Source: Diplonema japonicum
Lineage: Eukaryota; Euglenozoa; Diplonemea; Diplonemida; Diplonemidae
Direction: 5' to 3'
NCBI GenBank assembly: GCA_964019335.1
Contig: OZ025668.1
Coordinates: forward strand, 248,001-312,000
Length of the DNA: 64,000 nt
Part shown: in pieces, positions 29,481-39,220 of the stretch
How the letters are laid out: every line of letters starts with the position of its first letter
How positions within the stretch are numbered: the first letter of the stretch is position 1
Translations under genes and position numbers: made by a program
Notes under the pieces: model-generated
The model's input: the letters and a program-made list of their open reading frames with translations, nothing else
Told to the model about the DNA's origin: nothing
Databases searched by the model: none

Positions 29481-30752
29481 TCAAAACTCCTCAACAGGTT
29501 CCTTTGAAGGCAGTAGATGCTCGATGGACTGAACCTGACTGAGGTTGCAATACACAGCCGCACCCACAAAGTTAAGCATAGAAGCGATCATGAAAACAGG
29601 ATGCCAATTGTTGCCATGTGAAATCAAATACGCAGTAAAAGGCCCAATAACAAGACCAGGTATCGTAGCGATCGTGTTGCCAAGACCGAAGGCCATCCCG
29701 GCATGCGTGGGGAGAATATCTGCATGATTCGAAAAAACACCAGCTGTAAGGCAACCATGCAGCACATATATCAAACTGACGAGAAGTATAGCAACCCATT
29801 GTTCCTTCGCATATGGGAGAAGAAGAAACCCGACCCCGGGACCAACAAGCCCAACAAAGCTCAACATTCTTCTTACGGTGAGCAAATCTACCCCTTTGCT
29901 GTGGTGTAGATAATCCGCAAAGGCACCATACAGTGGTGAAACCAACGCACATAAACCCAAAGGGAGCGCGACAATACCCAACCCTTCCTTCTCAACCCCA
30001 AGGACATTGTGAAGATACGTGGGCAGCCAATTCACAAGAAGCGTGTGCCCCCAATTATGCGAGAAATGAGCAGTAAGTATCGCCCATACAGGTTTAGCTC
30101 TGAGCATATACAAATATATTCCAATACTGTTCAGCGGTTTTGTATCGGGGTTTCCTTTCGTGTGGACAGAGGACATCATGAACAATGATACCCATAAAAA
30201 CCCAGCAAGGCCGAAGACGAGGAACATAACAGGCCAGGATAACGACGGGCAGATTAAAAGCGCGACCAGCTGCCCCGCATTGCCGCCCGCGATGAGAAGC
30301 GCAAAAGAACGAGACCTGCGTGACGATGAAACACTATGCGAGATCCAAGTGTATGTTGCCGGCCAGCAAAACCCCTCGCATATTCCCATACACACCCGAG
30401 CTGCAAGAAGAAACACCATCCCCTGCATAGCGAAAGAAGGTGTCAACAATGTTAACGTGCACCACCCCGTTAAGGCAATGACAAGTACTTTCCCAGGGCC
30501 GTATTTTTCAGACAAGGGTCCAGCAGCCACCTGTGTTAAGATGTACCCGTAAGCAAAACTTGACAGTATCCACCCTTGCATGTAGTGCCCCAAGCCTAGC
30601 TCCGCCGACATGGGTACTATCGCCACTGACATTACTATCCTGTCGGCTTGATTCACGCAGTTTGCAAAGGCCGATAGGATCACCACCATCCACTGTTCTC
30701 GGACGCTTAGCAGTTTCATGCTTAGCGTTTTCTTCATTGGTGCTTCGTCCAT
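29481..30752 (-). CDS. SLC17-type MFS anion/phosphate transporter
   Basis: The protein is 423 aa with about 11-12 hydrophobic spans. Early motif NQADRIVMSVAIVPMSAELG (TM1, compare NRxxMSVAIVPM in SLC17) is followed by GWILSSFAYGYILTQVAAGPLSEKYGPGKVL, the MFS A-loop form typical of the anion:cation symporter subfamily. GICEGFCWPATYTWIS (compare GxxEGVxxPA) and FSHNWGHTLLVNWLPTYLHNVLG are also family signatures. Members move inorganic phosphate, organic anions or glutamate, coupled to Na+ or H+. The residue set does not identify the substrate. Location is plasma membrane or endomembrane. No signal peptide or intron. Confidence 0.9.
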   Translation of the reverse strand: MDEAPMKKTLSMKLLSVREQWMVVILSAFANCVNQADRIVMSVAIVPMSAELGLGHYMQGWILSSFAYGYILTQVAAGPLSEKYGPGKVLVIALTGWCTLTLLTPSFAMQGMVFLLAARVCMGICEGFCWPATYTWISHSVSSSRRSRSFALLIAGGNAGQLVALLICPSLSWPVMFLVFGLAGFLWVSLFMMSSVHTKGNPDTKPLNSIGIYLYMLRAKPVWAILTAHFSHNWGHTLLVNWLPTYLHNVLGVEKEGLGIVALPLGLCALVSPLYGAFADYLHHSKGVDLLTVRRMLSFVGLVGPGVGFLLLPYAKEQWVAILLVSLIYVLHGCLTAGVFSNHADILPTHAGMAFGLGNTIATIPGLVIGPFTAYLISHGNNWHPVFMIASMLNFVGAAVYCNLSQVQSIEHLLPSKEPVEEF

Positions 30753-31605
30753 TTTTTTTTTTTATGAAGGGGAAAGCGCGCTCTCCCTCCCCCCCCCCCC
30801 CTCTTCCTTTTTTGTTGTATTATTGAGCATGGTTTGAAAACACATGGTCTTTTTTTTTCGTTTCATTTGTTGCACACCCCCCCAAGAAGATCTCTTTTTT
30901 TGTATTGGGAAGAAAAAAAAGGGGGGAGGAAACAAAAAAAAAAAAACGTTGGCCTTTCTTTTTTTTTTTTTTAATGAGCGGGGCTAAAAAGGGAGAGGTG
31001 ATAGGGCTTTGTTTATGATATATCGGGAAGAGAAAGGCCCCAACAACAAGGAACAAAAGCATTTTACAACGCTATTGTTCATTCTTAACTCTTTTTTTTT
31101 TCATCTCTTTCCTTTTATAATTCTGCAAAGAAAACTTAAAAAAAAAAACCTGCTAAAAATAATGGGAGACAGTGAGACATTGCGCATTTTGAGGGGAAAA
31201 AAAAGAAAAGTACGGTGTAAAAGGGGTATACGCCCCTCCCCCAATAAAGGAAGCTGCGGTCGCACCTTGCCATATTGTTTTTTTTTTCTTTTTTCTCAGG
31301 GGAGGGGAGAGGGAACCTTTCAGAAATAAAGGCAGAGGTATGAAACCCCCACCAGGCAAAGAGTTAACATCTTTCCATGCTAAAAAATAAAAAAGAAAGG
31401 GCAGGGTGAGGGAGGGGCAACGCTATTTCTTTCACTGTTCTTTGCATAGTAAACCACCAGGGAATTCACATATCAGGTAAGTGAGAAGGAGGGGGGAAAA
31501 AAAAAGGGGGGGGATAACACCATTTTTGTAAGAATTCCCTCCCCTCAAAAAAAAATTGGTTCCACGGGGTTTACGGGGAAAAAAAAAAAAAAAAAGAAAA
31601 AAAAA
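30753..31605. other. Intergenic
   Basis: A/T runs, a C-run at about 30790 and short mixed islands; no coding or RNA feature recognised. Confidence 0.6.
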
Positions 31606-33246
31606 TCACTCCTGTTTCTTCTCTTTCCTCGAACGAAGGTAAACCAACAGCTGGTCCTTCTTGGCGTCCTTGTCATACACAGACATGGTGATCTTGTGCC
31701 CATAAGTGACGTTTTTGCTGACCAGTTCGGGGACGTAGTTCTGGAGCAGCTGAATGGCGAGAATGGAGCCTTCATAGAGTGCCATATCCCTGCCAAGGCA
31801 AATACGTCTCCCGGACTTAAAGACAGGGAACTCATACTGGTTTGGCTGGGTGAAGGGAATCCAGCGGTTGGGGTCAAAAACCAAAGGGTTCTCGTACCTC
31901 CTTGGGTCCCGTCCCATCGCGTAAGAACTGATTGTGACCCTTGACCCAACAGGGAGTTCGGTACCGTCTGGAAGGGTGTCGGGAGCTTTGCTGTGAGCGT
32001 TCGTGAGCGGCACAATGGGGTGCAGTCTTAACGTCTCCCAAATGACGCCTCTGAGGTACGGAAGGTCGTTCAATGATTCATATGTTGGGATCTCGCCGCC
32101 CAGGACAGTGTCGATCTCCTCGAGAAGGGCCTGCAAGACGTGCTTGTTCTCCTCCAAGCCCAGTTGGTACCACATCCAGCTCAGCGTGGCCGCAGTGGTG
32201 TCCCTCCCCGCTATCATAAACGACAGGATCATGTCCCGCAACATCTTGTCGCTGAACATCGGCTCCCCGTCGTCGTCTGTCGTCTGCATAAACAACGCCA
32301 GCAGATCCGTTGCATTCTTCGTCTCGTCCTGCCCCTTGCGCTGCTTGATTATAGAATACGTGTAATCGTCAAGAGCCTTGATGTGATCACGAAGCTCTTT
32401 ATGCACCGGCGAGCACATCTCTAAAAGAGATTCAGCCTTTGTCCCGAGGAAGTCGGGGAGCAGCTCGCGGACGAGAAGCCACCCAATGTTCTTCCTAATG
32501 AACTTGAGGAAACTGGTGTGCGCGCCGTCGAATGCACGGCCGAAGCCGACGTCCTTTCCGTCCAAGTTTCCGAGGTGCGACCCGAAGGCGATCATGCCAA
32601 AGGCGTCCATGGTGTAGGCGTGCATATAAAACTCAAGGTCGATGAGGTTCTCACCGTTGGGGCCGCGTTTCTTCTCCAGCTCTTCGACAAGGCGGTTGCC
32701 GTGATCAATGAAAACCTTCTGGTAGTAGTCCTTGAAAAGGCTGCGTGTGAAGATGTTCAAGGCGATCCTCCGCTGAAGCATCCATGACTTCCCACCGTCA
32801 GGAGCATGTGGGCCATGGTCCACCGTGAAGATCCCCATTCCCAACCAATCCGTGAACGGCTTTGCCGAACGCCCGCTGTAGTTGCTTTTTGTGTAGATGT
32901 CGAACTTGTCCTGCATGATATGCTTCACGATGACTGGGTCCGCTGTTACCAGTTCATTCCGCCCTCCCGCCAGGCCGTTGAAGAACATTGGCCCCAGTAG
33001 CTTGTACAATACCTTGTCGCTGCTGGTATACTTCCCCAGATAGTCCATATGCATGCAGTTTATTCTGTTCAAGTTCTTCGACCTCTCCTTTGCGTTCCCC
33101 CAAGGCCACAGCAACGGCGGGCCTTCCAGATGTTCAAGCATTCTGTACGCATCCTTCTGGTACTTGTACACCCCAATGGCCTTCACGATCACTGACACAA
33201 ACAGTGACAGTGTCAGTAGCAGCGGTACAGCTAATATGAGATACAT
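31606..33246 (-). CDS. Cytochrome P450, CYP86/CYP704-like
   Basis: The protein is 546 aa with an N-terminal membrane anchor (LAVPLLLTLSLFVSVIV). I-helix AGRDTTA, K-helix ExxR (ETLR, with LHPIVPL after it), PERF-region FDPNRWIPF and the heme-binding loop FKSGRRICLGRDMA with the ligand Cys are all intact. The overall pattern (FGxHLGN, AFDGAHTSFLKFI, THMARRTDTT-type I helix, YSMGRDP-like YAMGRDPRRYENP) is that of plant/fungal/protist fatty acid omega-hydroxylases (CYP86 clan). The likely reaction is terminal hydroxylation of fatty acids or related lipids at the ER with a P450 reductase; substrate is inference. Single exon. Confidence 0.9.
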   Translation of the reverse strand: MYLILAVPLLLTLSLFVSVIVKAIGVYKYQKDAYRMLEHLEGPPLLWPWGNAKERSKNLNRINCMHMDYLGKYTSSDKVLYKLLGPMFFNGLAGGRNELVTADPVIVKHIMQDKFDIYTKSNYSGRSAKPFTDWLGMGIFTVDHGPHAPDGGKSWMLQRRIALNIFTRSLFKDYYQKVFIDHGNRLVEELEKKRGPNGENLIDLEFYMHAYTMDAFGMIAFGSHLGNLDGKDVGFGRAFDGAHTSFLKFIRKNIGWLLVRELLPDFLGTKAESLLEMCSPVHKELRDHIKALDDYTYSIIKQRKGQDETKNATDLLALFMQTTDDDGEPMFSDKMLRDMILSFMIAGRDTTAATLSWMWYQLGLEENKHVLQALLEEIDTVLGGEIPTYESLNDLPYLRGVIWETLRLHPIVPLTNAHSKAPDTLPDGTELPVGSRVTISSYAMGRDPRRYENPLVFDPNRWIPFTQPNQYEFPVFKSGRRICLGRDMALYEGSILAIQLLQNYVPELVSKNVTYGHKITMSVYDKDAKKDQLLVYLRSRKEKKQE

Positions 33247-33456
33247 GGTTTTGCTGTCTGTTGTGGTGTGAGGATGGAGCGGTGGACGGTGTATGGGAGG
33301 AGGGGGAAAATAAAAGAAGATGGAGAAAAATAAAAGGTGGGAAGGAAATAAAAAGAAAGAAAAAATAAAAATAAAAGGGGGCGGCGAAATAGAACACTAA
33401 CATAAGAGTTCTATTTTCATCACATCACGCTGGAGATGACAGCAATGTCATGTGGT

Positions 33457-34455
33457 CTAGAGGACCTGGGCAAGGGGCACACGGTTGTGCGAGGGGTCAA
33501 CGTTGTTGCCGACGCAGTTCTCGCCACCCTCGTTGCACGGGAAGTTGTGCTCAGTGAAGGTCTTGGGGGTGGCCCACTGGCAAGACTGCTCAACGCAGAG
33601 GTCCATACCGCTGCCCTTCGACACCCTGAAGTAGCCCATCTCGCCCCAGAACTCACCCCAAGAGTTCCTCACGATCCAGTACTTCTCGCCGTTCTCCACA
33701 CCCCAGCCCACAACTGAGATGGCGTGGTCAGCACCACCGCAGTGGCCCTTTGCGATACCACCGTGGTAGTTCAGGATCTGGGTGGCGTCAACACCGCACC
33801 CGATGGGGCCACGGGCGTAGATCTCAGCCATCATGTCGGCCTCACCAGCAACGTTGCCGAACTCGGCGACGGTTGCGTTGGGGAACTTGTCGATACCAAC
33901 GCACTTACCACCGTTGGCACTGAAGGTGGAGCAGGTCCTGCAGATGTTCATCTGGTTGCACTTGGTGTCGACATCAGAGCAGAAACCTTCGGTGGACTCG
34001 GACGAGCAGGCGATGTACGGGTTGCAGGTGTCGAACACAACACCGTCCTTGTTGCCGTGGATCCACTCGAAAGCGGCACCAATGTCACCACCGTGGCACG
34101 ACCCGGCGTTACCACAGTTCAGAATGTGCTGCACGGCGAGGTTCACGTCGATGCCCTTACCCTTCCTAGCCATCTTGATACGGTCACCAAGGGAGGACAC
34201 GGCAGCGTGGGCCCAGCAAGAGCCGCAGTACTGGGGGATGTGCTGGTTCAGGTTCTTGGTGAGGTAGTTGGTACCGTTCACGTTGCCCCAGGTGAAGGCA
34301 GCAGGAAGGGCGGCAACATCCACGTAGGTGGAGGGAAGGGGGCTCACCACGTGGGAACCCTTGAAGCCCCTGGAGGCCTTCTCCTCAGCAGTCCAGAGGG
34401 ACGTAGGCTTGGCAGCAACACTGCATGCCAGGGTGAGAATGAGAGCGGAGCGCAT
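33457..34455 (-). CDS. CTSZ: Cathepsin Z/X-like papain-family protease, tandem copy 1
   Basis: The protein is 332 aa with a signal peptide (MRSALILTLACSVAA), a short propeptide (about 40 aa) and a C1A domain. HIPQYCGSCWAH contains the oxyanion Gln, the catalytic Cys and the HIP mini-loop that marks cathepsin Z. Catalytic His is in ADHAISVVGWG and Asn in YWIVRNSWGE. DRIKMARKGKG...HILNCGNAGSCHGG also follows the cathepsin Z pattern. This family is a lysosomal/secreted carboxypeptidase rather than endopeptidase. All expected active-site residues are intact. It duplicates the next gene almost perfectly; the flanks diverge upstream of the ATG. Confidence 0.95.
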   Translation of the reverse strand: MRSALILTLACSVAAKPTSLWTAEEKASRGFKGSHVVSPLPSTYVDVAALPAAFTWGNVNGTNYLTKNLNQHIPQYCGSCWAHAAVSSLGDRIKMARKGKGIDVNLAVQHILNCGNAGSCHGGDIGAAFEWIHGNKDGVVFDTCNPYIACSSESTEGFCSDVDTKCNQMNICRTCSTFSANGGKCVGIDKFPNATVAEFGNVAGEADMMAEIYARGPIGCGVDATQILNYHGGIAKGHCGGADHAISVVGWGVENGEKYWIVRNSWGEFWGEMGYFRVSKGSGMDLCVEQSCQWATPKTFTEHNFPCNEGGENCVGNNVDPSHNRVPLAQVL

Positions 34456-34729
34456 CTTTAAGAGATTTACCTATGGAAAGGGGGAATGGTTGGACAAAAG
34501 GCCAACGAATAAGGGGAGCGAAAAAGTGGGGAATATGAAAAGTAACGAAAGAAAACTAGACAGGGTCGCCTAAAAAGTAAGGTGGGAGGTTGGGATGGAT
34601 GGCATTTGGACAGTTGCAAAACACCAAAAAGGTGAATAAGATAAAAAGATGAAAGGAAAAAAAAGTTGGGGGACGTTTCAAAAAAGTTCACAACAAATCA
34701 CGCTGGACGACATCATAATGTCATGTGGT

Positions 34730-35728
34730 CTAGAGGACCTGGGCAAGGGGCACACGGTTGTGCGAGGGGTCAACGTTGTTGCCGACGCAGTTCTCGCCAC
34801 CCTCGTTGCACGGGAAGTTGTGCTCAGTGAAGGTCTTGGGGGTGGCCCACTGGCAAGACTGCTCAACGCAGAGGTCCATACCGCTGCCCTTCGACACCCT
34901 GAAGTAGCCCATCTCGCCCCAGAACTCACCCCAAGAGTTCCTCACGATCCAGTACTTCTCGCCGTTCTCCACACCCCAGCCCACAACTGAGATGGCGTGG
35001 TCAGCACCACCGCAGTGGCCCTTTGCGATACCACCGTGGTAGTTCAGGATCTGGGTGGCGTCAACACCGCACCCGATGGGGCCACGGGCGTAGATCTCAG
35101 CCATCATGTCGGCCTCACCAGCAACGTTGCCGAACTCGGCGACGGTTGCGTTGGGGAACTTGTCGATACCAACGCACTTACCACCGTTGGCACTGAAGGT
35201 GGAGCAGGTCCTGCAGATGTTCATCTGGTTGCACTTGGTGTCGACATCAGAGCAGAAACCTTCGGTGGACTCGGACGAGCAGGCGATGTACGGGTTGCAG
35301 GTGTCGAACACAACACCGTCCTTGTTGCCGTGGATCCACTCGAAAGCGGCACCAATGTCACCACCGTGGCACGACCCGGCGTTACCACAGTTCAGAATGT
35401 GCTGCACGGCGAGGTTCACGTCGATGCCCTTACCCTTCCTAGCCATCTTGATACGGTCACCAAGGGAGGACACGGCAGCGTGGGCCCAGCAAGAGCCGCA
35501 GTACTGGGGGATGTGCTGGTTCAGGTTCTTGGTGAGGTAGTTGGTACCGTTCACGTTGCCCCAGGTGAAGGCAGCAGGAAGGGCGGCAACATCCACGTAG
35601 GTGGAGGGAAGGGGGCTCACCACGTGGGAACCCTTGAAGCCCCTGGAGGCCTTCTCCTCAGCAGTCCAGAGGGACGTAGGCTTGGCGGCAACACTGCATG
35701 CCAGGGTGAGAATGAGAGCGGAGCGCAT
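34730..35728 (-). CDS. CTSZ: Cathepsin Z/X-like papain-family protease, tandem copy 2
   Basis: The 332-aa product is identical to that of copy 1. Comparing the two coding sequences by eye, I noticed one silent difference (A at 34412 versus G at the equivalent base near 35685). Identity continues a short distance past the stop codon and then breaks down, as it does just upstream of the ATG, so the duplicated unit is essentially the CDS with a little 3' flank; copies are 1273 bp apart. Active-site Gln, Cys, His and Asn are intact. The ATG at 35728 precedes the signal peptide; the frame continues upstream, but that part is not shared. Confidence 0.95.
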   Translation of the reverse strand: MRSALILTLACSVAAKPTSLWTAEEKASRGFKGSHVVSPLPSTYVDVAALPAAFTWGNVNGTNYLTKNLNQHIPQYCGSCWAHAAVSSLGDRIKMARKGKGIDVNLAVQHILNCGNAGSCHGGDIGAAFEWIHGNKDGVVFDTCNPYIACSSESTEGFCSDVDTKCNQMNICRTCSTFSANGGKCVGIDKFPNATVAEFGNVAGEADMMAEIYARGPIGCGVDATQILNYHGGIAKGHCGGADHAISVVGWGVENGEKYWIVRNSWGEFWGEMGYFRVSKGSGMDLCVEQSCQWATPKTFTEHNFPCNEGGENCVGNNVDPSHNRVPLAQVL

Positions 35729-35886
35729 CTTAATTGGTTTTCTGTTATGAATAATAAACAAGATCACACAGCCGTGGGGGAGGGGGGAGGGGAAATGGTG
35801 TAAACCTCTTTTCTTTTTTTTTTCTTTTCTATCTTTTGTCCCAGATAGGGTTTACACGGGGATGCGAAATATCTAGTACTGTAATG

Positions 35887-36348
35887 TCATGCTTCTTTTT
35901 TTGAAACCTTTCGTCTCTTGGCGCTACCAATGTCACAAGAGAACTCATAAGCGTCTTTGTCGGCGAGCCTACGGTAATAGTCGGGGACGAGACGGCTTTT
36001 AGTAAAACCGTTTCGTTGGTAGAAGCTGTGGAGGTCCGAGCTTTGCGACTGGGCGTGAAGGGTGAGGAAAGAGACGCGGCCCGAGAGGTGGCGCTTGTAG
36101 TGTTGCAGAAGCTCGCTGCCATGACCCTGAGACCTCATGAACGGCTTCACCGCGATGCAAAAAATGTATCCAGCATCGTCACCAACCAGCGCCCCGCACA
36201 CCATCTCGTCTTCTGTTAGCACAAAACTACACTTCAAGCACTTTGTCTTCACCAATTTCATCATATTCGGTTGATACCCCGGCAACGCGCTCCTCAGCAA
36301 TACCTGAACACCAGCCATGTGTGCATCTTCCAACGGTGTGATTGACAT
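35887..36348 (-). CDS. GNAT acetyltransferase, NAA50/NAA60-like
   Basis: The protein is 153 aa. Motif A, YIFCIAVKPFMRSQGHGSELLQHY, has the acetyl-CoA loop R/Q-x-x-G-x-G/A as RSQGHG. Motif B follows (LHAQSQSSDLHSFYQRNGF), and then PDYYRRLADKDAYEFSCDI, which resembles the NYYKRIEPxDAHVL tail of N-terminal acetyltransferases NAA50/NAA60. It would acetylate protein N-termini or lysines; substrate not determined. The C-terminus is Lys/Arg-rich (SAKRRKVSKKEA), a possible nuclear localisation signal. ATG at 36348, no intron. Confidence 0.85.
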   Translation of the reverse strand: MSITPLEDAHMAGVQVLLRSALPGYQPNMMKLVKTKCLKCSFVLTEDEMVCGALVGDDAGYIFCIAVKPFMRSQGHGSELLQHYKRHLSGRVSFLTLHAQSQSSDLHSFYQRNGFTKSRLVPDYYRRLADKDAYEFSCDIGSAKRRKVSKKEA

Positions 36349-36480
36349 ACAGTGCTATGTCCCTTTTCTATTCTACTTATTGTTTCTTTTTTTTTTTTTT
36401 TTTCATAGTATCCAGGGTTAACCGATCACCCGCGGGTTTTTAATTACAATCGGGTTTTAAATTGACGTCAAATGAAAGGC

Positions 36481-37022
36481 GAGCATGCAACCATGCTTAA
36501 AACCCTTATATTCGTATCCCGGCCCCCCCAGATACACAAAGCCGACCAGGGAGCATCAAAACGACTTAGAAAAGGATTATTTTCCCGAAAAGCTGTTTTT
36601 TCGCTTTTTTTGGCGGGTTTTTTAATTAAAAGCGAAAAAACAAAAAAAATCGAAAATCAAAAATTAAAACAGGAGGAGAGCATGCAACCATGCCTAAAAC
36701 CCTTCGTTTCGTCCCTCGGGGCCCCCAGATACACAAAGCCGACCCCAGGGGCATCCAAATGACATAGAAAAGGATTATTTTCCTGAAAAGCTGGGTTTTC
36801 CCTTTTTTTGGCGGTTTTTCTTCTTTTTTCTGTTTAAATAGGAGCGAAATCAAAAATCAATAATTAGAACGGGAGGAGAGCGTGCAACCATACTTATAAC
36901 CCTTGTATTCGTCTCCCAGACCTCCCAGATACACAAAGCCTGCATCGAAACGACTTAGAAAAGGATTATTTTCCCGAAAATCGGGATTTTCCCTGTTTTT
37001 GGCGGGTTTTTAACTAGGCGCG
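36481..37022. repeat. Three tandem ~198-bp units inside the inverted-repeat element
   Basis: Units begin at about 36481, 36678 and 36878 with GAG(C/G)(A/G)TGCAACCAT and share AGATACACAAAGCC and AAAAGGATTATTTTCC. The last unit is shorter. Spacing is 197 and 200 bp. Divergence between units (about 10-15 %) shows the array is not recent. Confidence 0.85.
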
Positions 37023-37156
37023 AAAGTCAATAGAGAGCAGCTTTCTGAGCCAGCCACGTCGTCTCAAGGCTGTGGTCCATTTGGGCTATGGCCGAGTAGG
37101 ACCTCTCACACGTCTGCAGAGGTAGGCTGTCGCGTACCGTTGCGAAGCCGCGCTAG

Positions 37157-37226
37157 AAAAACTAGTTGATGGCAGCGTAATGAGCTATTTTTATTAGGTA
37201 AAATTCCGCTCGTGCGCATAAACAAA
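37157..37226 (-). repeat. 70-bp segment shared with 18493-18561
   Basis: The minus-strand counterpart of the segment at 18.5 kb, located between the tandem array and the right inverted repeat. It may be an insertion carried by the element or the part of it that has been copied elsewhere. Confidence 0.8.
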
Positions 37227-37679
37227 CCCTTTTTCAAAACTGCATTTAAAGCCTTAAATAAGGCTCTATTTTGGGTTTTGGGCTCAGATCGTCAAAATAG
37301 GGTTTCTGAAAAAAAAAATTTTGAGCATGGTCTTGGTATTTTTTTGCCAGAAATATGGGTTTTGGATCAATCAAACCGATCCGAAATTAAAAAAAAACCC
37401 ATCATTAACCCGACGGTGATCGAAAATCTAAAAAAAAAATTGCTCGGGTTGGGTTTTAAAACCCGAAGGTGATCGGTTAACCCTGGATACTATGTTTTTT
37501 ATAGAGAAAATAAAAATAAAAATAAAAATGAAAAAAAAAAAAAAATATATATATATGGAAGAAATAAGAAAGAAGGAAAAGGGAAGGAAGCGCGTTCTGC
37601 CTCGTGTTGAGTGAAACCCGTAAAACAAAAAAAAAAAAAATTACACTTTCTTGCCCCAAAAACTTTTTTTGTGAAAAAA

Positions 37680-38435
37680 TTACGGAGCATAGAGAGGGGC
37701 GAAGTTGCAGTAAGACCAGCTTGAGGCCACCACAAGATGGAATAGCGAGTGGTGGATGTGGTGTGTCGGTAGGCCATGATGTCTCCTGGCGATCATACTG
37801 AAATAAATGCAACTAGACGCAACGGCAGCATAGCTGCTCACAGAGTCGAGAAGCGTAAGATCAGGACGGATAGAGGGCTTGATGAAGCCGTAGGTAGTGA
37901 GTGCCAGTGCAGACCAGCGGTCGGCCGGGTGCCATATCGACGCGTTTGGCACCATGACATGATCGGCCATGAAGGAAAAGCAGCATTGAGACAGCAGCAT
38001 AGCCACCTCGTGCTGGTTTAAATCGTACATTTCACCATTGAAGAAGAATAGGATATCGATGGCTGGTACCGCGAAAAACCAGCAGCTCAGGCCTTTCAGG
38101 GCTGTCTTCTCTGGTTTGTGTCTGTCAGTCCCGCACTTTGTGCTGAAGGCGAAGTTCCACATAGCTTGCCCTACACCCCCAGATTTTACGGGTGTTCCCA
38201 TTTTCTTTTCCTCCAGGGCCCGTTCTTTTCTCAGAGCGTCGCCGGTCCCTCTTGTTTTCTCTCTTATCGCGAGCATGATTACCAGTGATAGCTGCGCTAT
38301 GCAGATGTACTCTGGCTGCATCCAGTCCGCTTCCCAGTACCTTCCTGCCCAGAACAGGAACGGGCAACATACGATTAACCATTCCAGCAGCTCTAGGGTG
38401 TTCAAAATCGTAGCAGCGCTTTGCCGTTTTGCCAT
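37680..38435 (-). CDS. Polytopic membrane protein, possibly CREST-like
   Basis: The protein is 251 aa from an ATG at 38435, with about 6-7 hydrophobic segments: LLEWLIVCCPFLFWAG, YICIAQLSLVIMLAI, LSCWFFAVPAIDILFFF, a segment around AMLLSQCCFSF, YAAVASSCIYFSMIA and LFHLVVASSWSY. The C-terminal region has a His cluster (HHGLPTHHIHHSLFH). A conserved Asp (PAIDILFF) in an earlier span plus late histidines recalls the CREST hydrolase superfamily (alkaline ceramidase, PAQR, Per1), but I cannot assign a member with confidence. No signal peptide. Confidence 0.6.
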   Translation of the reverse strand: MAKRQSAATILNTLELLEWLIVCCPFLFWAGRYWEADWMQPEYICIAQLSLVIMLAIREKTRGTGDALRKERALEEKKMGTPVKSGGVGQAMWNFAFSTKCGTDRHKPEKTALKGLSCWFFAVPAIDILFFFNGEMYDLNQHEVAMLLSQCCFSFMADHVMVPNASIWHPADRWSALALTTYGFIKPSIRPDLTLLDSVSSYAAVASSCIYFSMIARRHHGLPTHHIHHSLFHLVVASSWSYCNFAPLYAP

Positions 38436-38522
38436 GTTTTTTCCCCCCCCCCTTTTTTTCCTGTCATGATAATGCCGATTGTGACAAGGGGAAGGGGGGG
38501 GGGGAGAAGAAGAAAGAAGATA

Positions 38523-38558
<36 letters not shown>

Positions 38559-38885
38559 GTGGCCAGGTGGAGAGGAAGGAGAAAGAAGAAAGAAAGAAGG
38601 AAAAAAAAAAAAGAAAAATCCAACAACAACAATAAATAAACAATAAGATATGGATCGTCAGCTTAAAGATCACTGCTCTGTTTCAGTACACTGTAACGAT
38701 AAAAAAAAAAAAAAAAAAGGATCACGTTTAGTTCCTACCTGATGATGTTCCCTTTCTGAGGGGCTCCAAGAGCATTCTATCAAACCGAGGCAAAAAGAAG
38801 AAGAACAAAATTCTTTATCCAAATAAAATCACATTTCTGGTTTCACGCGTATGCCCCCCATATTTTTATTTTTATTTTCACCCTT

Positions 38886-39220
38886 CTGAAATTACTTCAC
38901 GTTCTCGGGGCTCATTACTTCACAGCGAACTATAGCCTGCCGCGGTTTAGTTCCCAGTGGGGCAACTTTCGTTCCAAGCTATTAGTTTTCATCCCAATTT
39001 GTCCACTTTTGGTTAGGCTTAGTTCCCAGTTGGGCAACTTTTCTACCCAGTCAGCTTACCAAGCTCCCCAAAAGACTTCAAAATGCCGTAGCGGCAGAAA
39101 GTGAGGAGCGATAGCTTATCTGATGGTGCCAGTGGCAATGTGGAAAAACAGCTTGAAGTGCCCCTCTCTTGTTGTGCTCCTTGTCACCTCTTTTGCTGCC
39201 TCGTGGTGAAGTAATTTCAG
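38886..39220. mobile_element. Short element with 15-bp inverted ends (MITE-like)
   Basis: CTGAAATTACTTCAC at 38886-38900 is perfectly inverted at 39206-39220. Inside, AGTTCCCAGT(G/T)GGGCAACTTT occurs twice about 55 bp apart. No obvious target duplication flanks it, so the element call is tentative; it could be a chance or structural inverted repeat. Confidence 0.45.

Larger units (their letters stand above)
36404..37494. mobile_element. 1.09-kb element with perfect 27-bp terminal inverted repeats
   Basis: The left end, starting CATAGTATCCAGGG at 36404, is matched by its perfect complement ending at 37494 (27 bp, no mismatch). TA dinucleotides two bases inside each end would be compatible with a TA target duplication, but the exact edge is uncertain. 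The interior holds three ~198-bp tandem repeats, a GC-richer stretch (37035-37155) and the 69-bp segment shared with 18.5 kb. No transposase ORF is present, so it is non-autonomous. Confidence 0.8.

Noticed and set aside
36481-37022. Triple repeat considered as CRISPR or centromeric array
   Set aside because: Units are about 198 bp, contiguous and diverged, without spacers, in a eukaryotic element. No CRISPR array is present in the window.
36418-37480. TTAA within the 27-bp inverted repeats read as a second piggyBac insertion
   Set aside because: The inverted symmetry continues 14 bp outside both TTAA sites, so TTAA is internal to the terminal repeats.
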